DNA from: Bettongia penicillata ogilbyi
Taxonomy: Eukaryota; Chordata; Mammalia; Diprotodontia; Potoroidae
Length of the DNA stretch: 64,000 nucleotides
Reading direction: 5' to 3'
Assembly (NCBI GenBank): GCA_023548195.1
Contig: JAJHZJ010000413.1
Location: 14,691,941 to 14,755,940 of the forward strand
The notes under the pieces: model-generated
Told to the model about the DNA's origin: nothing
Seen by the model: the letters and a program-made list of their open reading frames with translations, nothing else
Database searches by the model: none
Program-made: the position numbers and the translations under genes
Shown: piece after piece, positions 25,091 to 43,810 of the stretch
Position numbering within the stretch: position 1 is the stretch's first letter
Layout of the letters: each line of letters opens with the position of its first letter

Positions 25091-26170
25091 CCTTTCCCTG
25101 TGGCCCCCTTGTCCAACTGGTAAGTTCCTCCTGGCCTCCATTGTGGGGAAAGGCCAATGAGGCCTTCAGTCTTGTTCTGGCTTTGCTTCTGACTTTGCCA
25201 CCATAACCCCCTTTGATGTGTTGTCTTCCCCCATTAGAATATAAGCTCCTTGAAGGCAGGAACTACCTTTTTGTATTTGCATCCTCAACATCTATCATAG
25301 TGACTAGCCCATAGTATTTATGGTTGTTTATTATTTATACCACAGTATAAATGATTGTTATATGATTGGCTGGTGTGTTCCCCCTCACTGAAGGACATCA
25401 GGTATGCTACAGTGTATGAGGCAGACTAGGCAGTCACAGAGCTCTTCTAACTGTAACTCTAACCTGGCTTCAACCCCTTTGTTCTCTCTCCCCCTGTCTT
25501 TGCACTGGCTGACCTCTACGCCTAGAAGGCAGTTCCTTCTAACCTCCATCTCTAAACCATTTCTGGTTTCCTTCAAGAACATGAGCTCCTTAAAGGCAGC
25601 CACTTGCTTTTGCCTTTTTTTGTGTGTCTAGTTCTTTAGTATAATTCTTGGCTTTGTTCATTGACTCAGGTCAATTGCCACTTCTACATGAAACCTTTTC
25701 TGATTCCCACTCCTCCTAGTCTGAGCTCCCTTTTTGCTGGTTTCCATCCCTTCCCAAATTCCTTAGCATTCACTTTGTATACATTAAATACATACTTATT
25801 TATGTACATTCTTTAGAATATAAACTCTTTAAAGGCAAGGACTATTTCATCTTTATTATTTCATCCTTTGGTTGGCATATTTTAGGCATTTAATATTTAT
25901 TGATAAGTCACCTCCTTTCTCCGGGTCTTCTGCTGTCCCAAGTGACTTTTTGGTCCCTTCCTGCTCTAAGTCTATGATTGTCTTATGAATTCCAGTGTGT
26001 CTGATATTGCCTTTGTGCTCTTAACTGTGTGTCTTAATTATCTCCAATTTATCCTTTATATAGCTTGTTATACAGTTGTTTGCATAGTCTTCCCCCATAA
26101 GACTGTGAGCTCCTTAAGAACAGGGACCAGCTTTTCTTGCCTTTCCTTATCCCAAGCATTTAGCCTATGT
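25090..26170 (+). repeat. Cluster of four L2 3' ends, head to tail
   Basis: Four copies of the L2 3'-terminal block occur in the same direction: ATATAAGCTCCTTGAAGGCA (about 25240), AACATGAGCTCCTTAAAGGC (about 25577), ATATAAACTCTTTAAAGGCA (about 25818) and ACTGTGAGCTCCTTAAGAAC (about 26101). Each is followed by a GGGACT-TTTTGC-CCTAGC-type region. Repeated L2 insertions or a local duplication could explain it. Confidence 0.65.
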
Positions 26171-27285
26171 ATGGAACTGACAGGGGAAAAAGCCCTAAAA
26201 TGGTCATAAGTGAAAAGCCACAAAAACTTAAACACTGCCAAAGGAGGAAGCCTAGACACGGTGACCTATTTACTATTATACTTTAGACACTGAGTCAAAA
26301 CTGACGATACTGTGGCCAAAACATGAAGAATACCGTGACTATGGCTTAACTCCCAAACGCGTTACTAAGCAGAAAAACCAAACTATCCACCCATCAGAGG
26401 CGATACTCCCTCTGGCTCCTCCTGCCTGGTTTCTATAATTATCATGGGGATTTGGGGGTTCTTCGGCTGAGAGGCGAAGAACTGTCTGGCTGTCCCCCCT
26501 GCCCACCTCGGACCTAGGACTGTCCGTTTGTAAGTATTTGCAATGGTTCATTGAACTGCCACCTGTGATCGATCTCTGGATCATAGGCCCAGGGGCCTCC
26601 TTCTTTGGTATCAATCACCCCACAGTTAGGGGGGAGGTATCCGGTTCTAGAGTAGGGGGAGATGCGGGCCTAAGGCCGCTAAGTCACTATCTGTATTTTG
26701 TTTCGCCAGATCCCATTAATTAGTCCGGTCGGGGATCTGGACATCCTCTTCCCGGGGCAGCCTAGGAGGGAGGCGCCTTTCCTATCCTTCGAACGTGCCT
26801 GTCCTCTATCAACAAACAAAGGCTTGTTTCCGGCCCCCCCCTCCTCCCTTCGTTTGGGGGGGGAGGGTGGAAAGGGAAAGTCCCTTCCCCTCTCGAGGCC
26901 TGTTTTGTTTGATGCAAGAAGAAATAACTTCCACATGACGGCGCGGTCGCTTCTGCCCGGCTCGAGGGTTCTGGACGTTCTTCTTCCCTCACCCGGCTCC
27001 TGATCGGCCCCCCACGAGGGCAGTCACCGACGCCCTCCACAGCAGGGTGCCTTGAGCCCCTCAGCTTCATCATCTGGAAGCCCTGTGGCGGGGACGGGCA
27101 GAAACAGGCCTAGAGGCCTCCTTCCTGATCCCTTTAAAAGACTCAGCGAGGAGGAACAGCACAAGTCGCCGCGAAATCCCGCGACATTCAAACTCTCGCC
27201 GAGTCTGCGCAGGCAGCCGAGAGGAGAACGAAAGCCGCCTGGAGCCAAACTTCATGAAAGAGAGACGGCGAAAGGGAGAAGTTCT

Positions 27286-27290
27286 ATTGG
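27286..27290 (-). promoter_or_regulatory. Reverse CCAAT box
   Basis: ATTGG (CCAAT on the minus strand), about 35 bases upstream of the X-box. CCAAT boxes next to RFX sites are known in other promoters, but the motif is short and could be chance. Confidence 0.35.
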
Positions 27291-27303
27291 ATGAAAGCTA
27301 GGC

Positions 27304-27315
27304 GGGGGCGGGGCC
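27304..27315 (+). promoter_or_regulatory. GC box (SP/KLF type)
   Basis: GGGGGCGGGGCC just upstream of the X-box is a strong SP1/KLF match. A second GC box (GGGGGCGGGG) lies at 27456-27465, close to the presumed start site. Confidence 0.6.
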
Positions 27316-27321
27316 TGAGGA

Positions 27322-27335
27322 GTTGCCATAGCAAC
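27322..27335. promoter_or_regulatory. RFX X-box motif
   Basis: GTTGCCATAGCAAC fits the RFX X-box consensus GTNRCC-N2-RGYAAC at every defined position. It is an inverted repeat of two half-sites and lies about 150 bases upstream of the presumed exon 1. RFX factors (RFX1-3 and others) bind such sites. Binding here is inference. Confidence 0.7.
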
Positions 27336-27367
27336 CTTACCCCAACAACTGGTTTGGGCTAACAGAA

Positions 27368-27380
27368 ACTTCCGGGAAGT
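27368..27380. promoter_or_regulatory. Palindromic ETS-type motif
   Basis: ACTTCCGGGAAGT holds an ETS core (CCGGAAGT class) and is a 6-bp-arm palindrome around one base. It also fits the TTCNNNGAA STAT spacing. A second ETS core, CTTCCGG, lies at 27479-27485. ETS sites near the start site are typical of CpG-island housekeeping promoters. Confidence 0.5.
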
Positions 27381-27415
27381 TGCGTGGCAGGCACGCGTCG
27401 CGTTCGCTCTGCGTC

Positions 27416-27427
27416 TGCGCAAGCGTG
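27416..27427 (+). promoter_or_regulatory. NRF1-like motif
   Basis: TGCGCAAGCGTG resembles the NRF1 palindrome YGCGCAYGCGCR with mismatches in the second half. Weak support. Confidence 0.3.
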
Positions 27428-27479
27428 TGCGTGCCGTTGGCTCTCTGACCCGGTTGGGGGCGGGGTAGTGGCTGACAGC

Positions 27480-27556
27480 TTCCGGTTCCTCCCGGAGTAG
27501 TCCGCTTTCCTCCGAGTGGTTACGTGTCCTTTAGGCCTGGAGCATCGGTTGTGCAG
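27480..27556 (+). other. SEC61G: SEC61G exon 1 (non-coding 5' UTR exon, start approximate)
   Basis: The 3' edge is a clear splice donor (GTGCAG then GTGAGG, intron from 27557). This fits the position expected for the untranslated first exon of SEC61G, inside the CpG island. No ATG occurs in this stretch. The 5' end is not fixed by sequence; the start given is just downstream of an ETS motif and a GC box. Intron 1 is 2593 bp. Confidence 0.7.
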
Positions 27557-28569
27557 GTGAGGGGCTCTCGAGGGGCGTTTGACTCCGCGCGTGGGGGGCG
27601 CTTTGTGACGCGCCTTGGGCCGTGGGGACGCCGCCACGAGCCTGCGGTACTGCGAGGCCGTGGGTCGCGGGCGGTGCGGTAGACCGGGACGGGGCCCGGC
27701 CCAGCCTCCATCTCCGCCTCCGCCCCCCGGCCGAGGCCGGGCGCCGCCGTGACCACGCGCAGGGAGGCACGGGGCTTGGGCCCCTCGGGGCGGTCGCCCG
27801 GGCAGGACGTCCCCTTGTGGAGGCGAAGGACCCGCTCCGCCCCGCCCTGCGGGCAGGAAGGCGAGGACGGCCGCCGGCGGGCCGCGGTGCTCCCGGGCTG
27901 GGGGCTCCGGGCCCAGGCCTGGGCCGCCGCCCTCTCGGTCTTCTCCGTGGCGTCCGTGTGTGGGGTGGGCCTGCCCTGGGGACTTCCGTCTCCCGCTACG
28001 GTACAGCCGCGGGGGCAGAGGGCCCCCCGGGCGCAGGGCATGGGGGAGTCACAGGAGGGGAGCCAGGGCCTCGGGTGCCGGGGCTTGTCCCCGCTCATCC
28101 CCGAGGTCTCTCCCAGTGCTCGGGCTCTGGGGTGGGGAGTTCGCTGAGGGGTTCGGCCGGCAGCTCCGATTCATCGGCACCCGATTGAACGGCGGCTTTC
28201 ATTTTTCTTAAGATGTTGCCAATCAGACACGTTTACACTTAATCCTTGGTGTCTCTTAGGACGGGCTTTCCTGAAATTCCATTCATTTCAACAAGCATTA
28301 AAAAGAAAAAGCACTGTCTCTTTTCTAGGTTCTGGCGTAGAAAGACAGAGACAGCCTCTCCTCAAGAAATTTGGATTGTACTTGGGGAAAACAATACTTA
28401 AACTGAGGAGATGGTTATATATACAAAGTCATTTATATGCACTTTGTGCACTTTGCATTTATTATATTACCTGTGATGAATATACTCCACCTATGTAGCA
28501 TAGGTGTGTATATACATATATGCCCAGCTGTACGGATACGTACACGCATACATGTACACAGGTATATTT

Positions 28570-28735
28570 TGTTGCTGAGTCGTTTCAGTCCTGTCTGAGG
28601 CCTCTTGATCCACCCCTTTGGGCTTTTCTTGACAAAGATACTGGAGTGGTTTACCATTTCTTAGAAGATGAGGCAGCCAGGGTTAATTTAAGTGACTTGG
28701 CCAAGCCCACACAGCTAGCGACTGAGTGTGTATGT
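28570..28735 (-). mobile_element. Mar-1 CORE-SINE in SEC61G intron 1
   Basis: The plus strand shows the antisense 3' end GTTGCTGAGTCGTTTCAGTC, then TTGACAAAGATACTGGAGTGG, the Bov-B/RTE-like tail, and the CORE block AAGTGACTTGG, CACACAGCTAGCGACTGAGT. It lies only about 20 bases from a Mar-1 in the other direction. Confidence 0.75.
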
Positions 28736-28756
28736 TTAACCAGGTATGGATAAAGG

Positions 28757-28985
28757 TTGTGGATAAACCACCAGGCCTGGCATCAGGAAAACTCACCTTA
28801 CCCAGTTCAAATCTGGTCTCAGACACTTACTAGCTGTGGGCCCTGGGGCAAGTCACTTAACCCTGTTTACCTCGGTTTCCTCATCTGTAAAATGAGCTGG
28901 AGAAGGAAATGGCAAATCACTGCAGTATCTTTGCCAAGAAAATCCTAAAATGGGATTGCAAAGAGGCGGACCACAACTGAACAAC
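28757..28985 (+). mobile_element. Mar-1 CORE-SINE in SEC61G intron 1
   Basis: Nearly full length: tRNA-derived head, GACACTTACTAGCTGTGGGC core, CTCATCTGTAAAATGAGCTG, then GGAAATGGCAAATCACTGCA and TATCTTTGCCAAGAAAATCC, the 3' end shared with Bov-B/RTE LINEs, and a final ACAACTGAACAAC. That Mar-1 carries a Bov-B-like 3' end is established knowledge of CORE-SINEs. Confidence 0.82.
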
Positions 28986-29264
28986 ATTATGTGTGTTTGT
29001 TTTTGTTTTTATGTGTTTATGTCCATACGCATGTAAAATACTAAGTGATTTTGTGGAGGCCAGGCTTCAAGCCTTCCATGGGCTTTGACTAGCAAAGTTA
29101 TGTAAACTTTCCTCAGCCAGTTCTTTAGACTGATAATGCTCTGTTTTGAAAATTTTTTGGTTTTGATTTCCAGACAATAGTAAAATTCCATAAAACCTTA
29201 CTTTCTCATAATGGTATAGAGGTGACCCTTGACTGAATCCAGTGCTGATGTATGTCAAGTGCTT

Positions 29265-29530
29265 TTTAAACTGTAAATAATAATAACATAAGACTATCAC
29301 TTTTATTGCATTTTAAAGTTTGCAAAAGTGCTTTGCATATGTTAAAGTCTTCACTCCTCACAACTCATTTGATCCTCCTGTGAAACAGATGATATTATTT
29401 CCACTTTTACAGAGGAGTAAACAGTTACATGATTAAGTTAATCAGTTAAGTGATGGGAAGGTTGATACAACTGTTAAGTATGTGAGAGGTTTAAACTCAA
29501 GTTTTCTGAATTTTCAAATTTTCCTAGTCT
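29265..29530 (+). repeat. MIR3-type SINE in SEC61G intron 1
   Basis: TTAAAGTTTGCAAAAGTGCT, CTCATTTGATCCTCCTGTGA, then TATTTCCACTTTTACAGAGG. A second related copy lies at 29730-29907 (GCATTTATGTAGCACCTAGT ... CTCTCCACTGTGCCATCTAG). Confidence 0.7.
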
Positions 29531-30122
29531 GGGGGCTCTGTCCACTAAAGCACTGTTTCTGTTCCAGTTGTTATTTTGCATAATGATCCTAACCGTCCTT
29601 CAGATAGACCTTCCAGCTTGCTACCTAACTGCCTTTCCAGGCCTGCCGCCTCCCTCCTATCTCCTTCTCCCTCTGCCTCCCATCTACCAGGAAGTACCCT
29701 GATCTCTTTGTTCTTTAAACTTAAAAGGGGGTAGTAAATAAGCATTTATGTAGCACCTAGTGTGCTTAGTGCTTTACAAATGTGTGATTCTTACAACAAC
29801 CCTTCAAAGGTAGGTGTGGTTATTCACTTTTTACCGGGAAGAACTGAGACCGATTGTGGTAAAGTGACACAGCTTAGTGCTCTCTCCACTGTGCCATCTA
29901 GCTGCCAATAGATTATATTCTTGGGTCTCTTCAGCATTGCTGATTTTCTTAATGGCAGTTGCAAATATGGTCCCAAGTGGAAATCATGTTGCAGTTGTAC
30001 TCCTGCACCTCCAGTTCTACTCTGATCTTTGAAATACCTTTTTCAAACTGAATTGCCCCTCCAACCTCATTAGTGCTGTGATCTGAGTACATGAGCGGGT
30101 GTTTGACATACAACTAATTTAA

Positions 30123-38431
<8,309 letters not shown>

Positions 38432-38441
<10 letters not shown>

Positions 38442-38600
38442 ATACTTCTGGAAGACATTTACTTTTTCAAGCTTGATGGACAAGTTTGGGGTTGGGAAGG
38501 TGTTGGCTTTGTTCATTTAGTAAAAATTTTGTCTTATGTGGTTTGTTTCCTTGGTATTTTCAATGTCTACATTAAAATAACTTTTACAGAAATCTGAACT
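38432..38600 (+). other. SEC61G: SEC61G exon 4 (last residues, stop codon, 3' UTR)
   Basis: The acceptor CTTACAG ends at 38431. One base completes Val66, followed by two Gly codons and TGA at 38439-38441. The rest is a short 3' UTR of about 150-160 bases. The end at about 38600 is estimated from the ATTAAA signal at 38571 and the usual 10-30 base cleavage distance. Confidence 0.93.
38571..38576 (+). terminator. SEC61G: SEC61G polyadenylation signal (ATTAAA)
   Basis: ATTAAA, the commonest variant of AATAAA, lies 130 bases after the stop codon. No canonical AATAAA is seen between the stop codon and this point, and the short 3' UTR suits this gene. Confidence 0.75.
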
Positions 38601-40440
38601 TCCCCCATAATTGAATATTCTTCCAACCCTCCTTATTGTATGAGAAATAATTGGTTGCCATAATTTCCATACTTATTCTTAGCCTAGAGGAAGAGAGGCA
38701 ATTTGATTTTCTGGCAGATTTCCCATTTCAGCTATAAGGGAAAATGTTGATGAGGGAAATCTTGAATTACTGTGGATAGAAAATAGGAAGAAGATAAAAG
38801 ATAGCAGGGAGTTTTCTTAGGGATGATGACAGAGCCCATTCATAAATTCCTGTAATGAAATAAGTTTGGGTTTCACAAGAAACAGCCCAACTAAGAAATT
38901 GGAAAAAGGTAAATCAGGAACCAGTCCTCTAAGCAGACTGGCACTCTTGTGGGGCTATTGTGACTGCTTTGGTGCTTAATTCTACAAAAAGTTCACTGAC
39001 AAATATGACTGAGAACAGCATATTTTCCATAAATTTTTCCTTTCTTAAAATGTTCACTTTTCCTTTTAAAATTCATTACCATAATTTCCCAAACATTTTA
39101 ATAATCAGCTTACTTTCTTGAGTTTTTGATCATTAATGAATTGAGAAAGTTGTAGTCTTTCTCTTGTTCATTGGTCTTTATGTAATAAATATTTTTTAGA
39201 AATTATATAAGAAAATAGCAACCCTCTGACACCCTTGTGGAATGAACTTGGTCAGTCAAATTTTTCTGAAAGCTTACCCATTGAAGTAACAAAATTTATT
39301 TTTATGGGAACCATATTTTTTGGAAACCTTTCTAAAATGTTTTACATACTTCCTTGGCCTTGAGCATAATTAAACTGTTTTTAGACTCAAGGTTATCATT
39401 ATGATCATCCATTTTTGTGTTCTGTCAAAATAGAATGAAGGATGTACCCCTATCCTTGAGTACTAACTAGGACTTGTTAAAGTAAGGAAAATTGTATATA
39501 AATAGCTACTTGGCTCCTATGCTAGACAGACTCAGACTGAACTACTGTTTGTATTGATGCCTAGTTTTTAAAAATAATCTTTGCCTACCTATAATGTAGC
39601 CTTTAAGATCCCATTCTACTCATATCTTTTTCCCATCTCATTCCCCCATCTAAATTCCTTTTTCTGACTTTCATCTGAGGGTTTGCAAAACTGATAGCTA
39701 CACAAGCTTCTTTGAATTAAAATGAGGACTTGAGGTACTTTGGAGCATCAGTTGTATTTTACTAATCAAAGGCCTTTTTGTTTAGTTCCTGGATCTTGAA
39801 AATTTCTCCAGATAAAAGAGGTTGTCATATGACAAAGATCCAGTTAGGTGAAATGTTACTATACCCACTTTATGCATATAACACTTTATCCATTTTATGA
39901 GCTGCTATGGTGAAAAGTTATTCTCTTGGTGAGACTTTCTAAACCTAGCCTGATACCTGGTGCCAGGCTTATACTTAATATCTTCAGTAAGTTTTAGAAC
40001 CAACTAGAGCTTACCCTAATAGAATATGTATTTTTTATTTAGTTAGTATATAAACTAACATTTTGAGTAAAATTGTAAGGATGAAAATATTTACTATTAT
40101 ATGTAGGTAATAGTTGCTAACCTCTTTTTATCTCAAGTTTCAGAAAACATCTATATATATATCCTTGCAGATATTTATTAGTATTTTCTGTTGTCAGTTT
40201 TTATTACTATTTTATTTCCAAAGTTCTGAGCATCTTGTGTGTGTGTGTGTGTATGTAATGAGTTCTCACTAAATGTCTATATATAGATATTATAGACATT
40301 AGGAATTATCTACCACAAAAAAATATCCCTGTGCCTCCATTGTGTTAGGAGTGAAGGACTTTTTTTTCTGTTTGGACTGCAGCATAGAAAGTAATCAGTG
40401 GTTACAAAGAGGAAGCAACTTAACTTTTTTAAAAAAATAT
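38600..40440. other. Downstream intergenic stretch without assignable feature
   Basis: Sequence after the SEC61G poly(A) site with a short (GT)n at about 40237-40254 and a 10-bp-arm inverted repeat at 40272-40300 (AATGTCTATA / TATAGACATT). No known repeat core or exon was recognised. Confidence 0.5.
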
Positions 40441-40443
40441 TTT

Positions 40444-40736
40444 GAGAGTGAATCTCCATTTCCCAGACTGAAAGTACGATAGATACTCAAGGACTGTGTC
40501 TGGACCTCACTGTTGATCAGTTTGGAAGCTGCAGTTTCTGACTTGGGCTGATTATCTCTCCTGATGCCGAATTCTCCCTTCCCTTTCCCCTGTTGGCTTA
40601 CCGTATTGGTGCCAGACTTAGTGTAGACCCAAGGGAGTTGCCTTTAGCCCTACTGCAGCTCAGAACTCCTGGGTTCAAGTGATCTTCCAACATCAAACTT
40701 CCTCAGGCAGAGATTCCAGGTCTGCCCCCCTGGGCC
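40444..40736 (-). pseudogene. RN7SL: 7SL RNA (SRP RNA) pseudogene
   Basis: The antisense of 7SL RNA is recognisable along its whole length of about 293 bases. Blocks on the plus strand, in order: GAGAGTGAATCTC (3' end of 7SL), GTTGATCAG, TTTCTGACTTGGGCTG, CGTATTGGTGCCAGACTTAG and CAGCTCAGAACTCCTGGGTT. The last covers the 7SL word CCAGGAGTTCTGGGCTG with one change. The 7SL 3' end is followed on the minus strand by an A-rich stretch (TTTTTTAAAAAAATATTTT on the plus strand), as in L1-mediated retrocopies. The many substitutions and lost GC pairs make a functional SRP RNA gene unlikely. Confidence 0.72.
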
Positions 40737-41814
40737 TAATGACAGAAATATTTGACTTTTAAAATAAACAGAATGAAAGTGATCAAGGAGTAAAACAAAT
40801 TAGATCGACATTATAGCATGTGAATGAAATGAAAATGATGTGGTAGAGAAAATAAGATGCAGTAGGGAAAGACAGGAAATTTTACCGATATGTCAAAGGA
40901 ATCAGCATTTTCATTAACATTTTAGTCTCTTTCTCTGAGGGGAAAATATTTTTCCACATCTGAAATAACCATGAACTGGGTGGGGAGGGAGGGAAGATCA
41001 CCTGGGTTGTCTGGGATGAGAACAATGCTATCCCTTAATTGTCCTAGCTTCCCTCTAATTGCCAACATTTGGAGGTGGTCTAAAAACAGGGAGGATGAGG
41101 GAAAATGAAAGCCCTGTGGCGGTTTTTTGGGTGTTTATCTAGCCCAGGAAAAGACTGCGGACTCAGTACCCCTATTACTGAGTCTCCTGCTTTGCTCTGT
41201 GTGTTGATAACTTCATAAAGTGTAATAAAAGTAAAAATGGTTAAGAAATACAAAACTATCGCCTTTTTATTATTTAGTAAGGATATTTTTTAGTGCAGAG
41301 TCAAAGTAATAAAAGGTTCATAACTATCAACATGAATTTATCATTTTTATTGCACTACGGTATAGATTGTCCATTACAAGGACTTTGTATTTAATCAATT
41401 GTGAAATACGTTAGTTCTTGTCTTGTCCTGTTCTTTTGAGTGTGCACAACAATTTGCGGATTATCAGTGTTTGCTACATGGAATTTAAATTTGAGTTCTA
41501 CTTGCCAAGCAGAGCTCTAAGTTAAAAATAGACCAGGATTTATAAACATTGAAGATAAGATCACTATTCCTGAGTAGAATTATGCAAATAACTACCTCTC
41601 TCTGTGGAGTGGGGATCATGGAGCCAGGAGCAGAAGCATGAGGCATCCATTTTTATGGTAAAATGATTGGTTTTTTTAAAGCATGCACTCTCTCAACCCT
41701 TAGTCCTGTTGTCCAGGCAATGCCTCTGCTTTCTATGGAGATGAGACTTTCAAAGATGCGTCAAAGAAGCTTAACTGGCCCTCATGACTCAGAAGCAAGT
41801 AATAGATTGTCCAC

Positions 41815-42073
41815 AACTCAACCTCCTGGATAGCTCTCAGGTTCTGTCCGCAACTCAACCTTCTGGATAGCTCTCAGGTTCTATCCGCAACTCAACCTTC
41901 TGGATAGCTCTCAGGTTCTGTCCGCAACTCAACCTTCTGGATAGCTCTCAGGTTCTGTCCGCAACTCAACCTCCTGGATAGCTCTCAGGTTCTGTCTGCA
42001 ACTCAACCTTCTGGATAGCTCTCAGGTTCTGTCTGCAACTCAACCTCCTGGATAGCTCTCAGGTTCTGTATAG
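41815..42073 (+). repeat. 37-bp minisatellite, seven tandem copies
   Basis: Units start at 41815, 41852, 41889, 41926, 41963, 42000 and 42037, each beginning AACTCAACC and containing TGGATAGCTCTCAGGTTCT. Copies differ at few sites (CTCC or CTTC, GTCCGC or GTCTGC). A degenerate eighth start (TACTCAACTT) follows. The uniform units imply recent expansion or gene conversion. Confidence 0.95.
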
Positions 42074-43029
42074 GTCGTACTCAACTTCCCCATGATGCAA
42101 AAATTGCATTATCCTATCTACTCCCTGTACCATTCTGCCTTTCCCCCAAAGCACCCCTTCTCTACACTCCTGCCACATATATGCTTTGAACTTTAACTTC
42201 TTTACGGCACGTTTTGAAGAGTCTCTCTAGATTCTAATATTGTTTTATGTTAGCAGGAGCTATGATTCATCTCCATTTTTCTCACATCTCTTAATTTGAC
42301 AGTTTTCAGATAATCAGCACGGCTTATGCCCTGCCAATAAAGTATTAGAGAGGAAATGGAAGAACAGTTCTCAAAACTTGGTGTATAGTGCATTATCAGA
42401 CAACCCTTGTTTTAGAGTTAGTTCTTAATTCAGATCTGTTTCACTCACTAATCCCTTGGCCACCACAGCATGTTTTAAAAATGAGTTGTTGATATTTTCT
42501 GTTTCTTCACAATAGTTACCCCACATATCTCCCTGACTCCATCTGAGAAAGCTGTCCCTTATGATAGTTTTAGAGGGGAAGAAAGCATAACTGATCAATA
42601 CATTGATCACTCCAAAAACGTGTAATGTGTAACTCCTTTGTATCTACCTCCAGGAAGCTGTAGGTTGGAGAAGTGTTTTTTCATTATCTTCGTCTAACAC
42701 CCTTTTAAAGATGATGTGTGTGAATGTGTTTGAATTTAATATTAGAAAAATTCCACTATCTCAAGAACATCAATTTATTTTGTAGTATGTCCTCTATTAG
42801 GAACACCAATTTATTTTGTGATGTTCTCCAAATTCCTACCCCAATGCACCATTGTACATAGGTTAATTTCATACAAGATTCTTTGAGAGGTGTAACCAGA
42901 GACAACTCTTTTCAATTACTTTTTGACTATTGATGTAAAATGGGACATAAAATGGAAAAATTTGCTAGAGCAGTGTTTGCTAGAACTATAGAAGATATCC
43001 TTCACAGGCCAAATGAAAAAGGAGTAGAC

Positions 43030-43539
43030 CAGGGGTTCCCAAACTTATTTGACCTACTGTCCCCTTAAAAAAAAAGTTACTCAGTCCCCCCCCCCCGGAA
43101 ATCTAAAAATTAAAAAAAAAAATGCATCTGAAAATTTAATAATTGACTGTAAATTTGTGGGGTTTTTCTGCGTTGAAATTTTGATGATGCAGTATTACAA
43201 GATGTAACCATATAGTAGCACATTGTAAGCAAGTCATTATACACACATATTCCTGCTGATGCATGCTGGAGTTCTCAACAATGCACGACGTACTCTCGTG
43301 GTAACACTTTCTGAAGACCTGTCAGCGGACTTGACCACGGATCAGTTATAACTTGCATTTTGTGTGTTTATTTGGAAAATAATCACTGCAGCTTGAACAC
43401 TGTTACACAACATAACATACAGTTTTTCAAAATTTCCTTCTCTTTAATTACGCTTCCACCACCCCCTTCTTTATTCAACACCTCTCCAGTTGTTCCAGTG
43501 TCACCTGCAGGGGGCAGTATTGCTCACTTTGGGAACCTG
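43030..43539 (+). mobile_element. Non-autonomous hAT (Charlie-type) transposon
   Basis: Left end CAGGGGTTCCCAAACTT is a hAT terminal inverted repeat. The right end CACTTTGGGAACCTG is its approximate inverse. The interior has no transposase. The 8-bp flanks (GAGTAGAC / CAGACTAG) do not match cleanly, so the duplication is decayed or the end is slightly off. Confidence 0.65.
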
Positions 43540-43810
43540 CAGACTAGGCCTTTCACATGCCCTTGTTTTTAGATGTGCTGATTGCATCGTTAGAATACTT
43601 TAGTGCTTCTTCATTTAGATCTAGGATTGTTTAGAGATTAGTTTGATCTATACAAAAAAAGTAGATGAATGAAATTGCCTCTTATCCGGGTTATCATACA
43701 ATTGAATGGACAATCCATTTAGTGAGTACATCCCTATACATACATGTATATGTATACATGTATGTGTATTTATATACATACACACACACATGAATTACAT
43801 TTATACACAT

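Larger units (their letters stand above)
26936..28195. promoter_or_regulatory. CpG island over the SEC61G promoter and exon 1
   Basis: GC content and CpG density rise sharply here against an AT-rich background that is otherwise CpG-poor. The island runs from about 500 bases upstream of exon 1 to about 640 bases into intron 1. No TATA box is seen near the likely start. This is the usual promoter type of a housekeeping gene and suggests constitutive, germline-unmethylated expression. Long open frames in it (27622-28188 +, 27520-28098 -) are GC-rich artefacts. Confidence 0.92.

Noticed and set aside
24663..25160. 165-codon open frame
   Set aside because: Its second half overlaps an L3/CR1-like repeat and the first half has no motif.
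26698..27294. Short GC-rich frames upstream of exon 1, considered as an upstream gene
   Set aside because: No splice-consistent exon chain, no domain and frames on both strands; better explained by promoter composition.
27520..28188. Open frames of 188-192 codons on both strands in the CpG island
   Set aside because: They are Arg-, Gly- and Pro-rich products of GC-rich DNA with few stops. They show no domain, overlap the first intron of SEC61G and exist on both strands at once.
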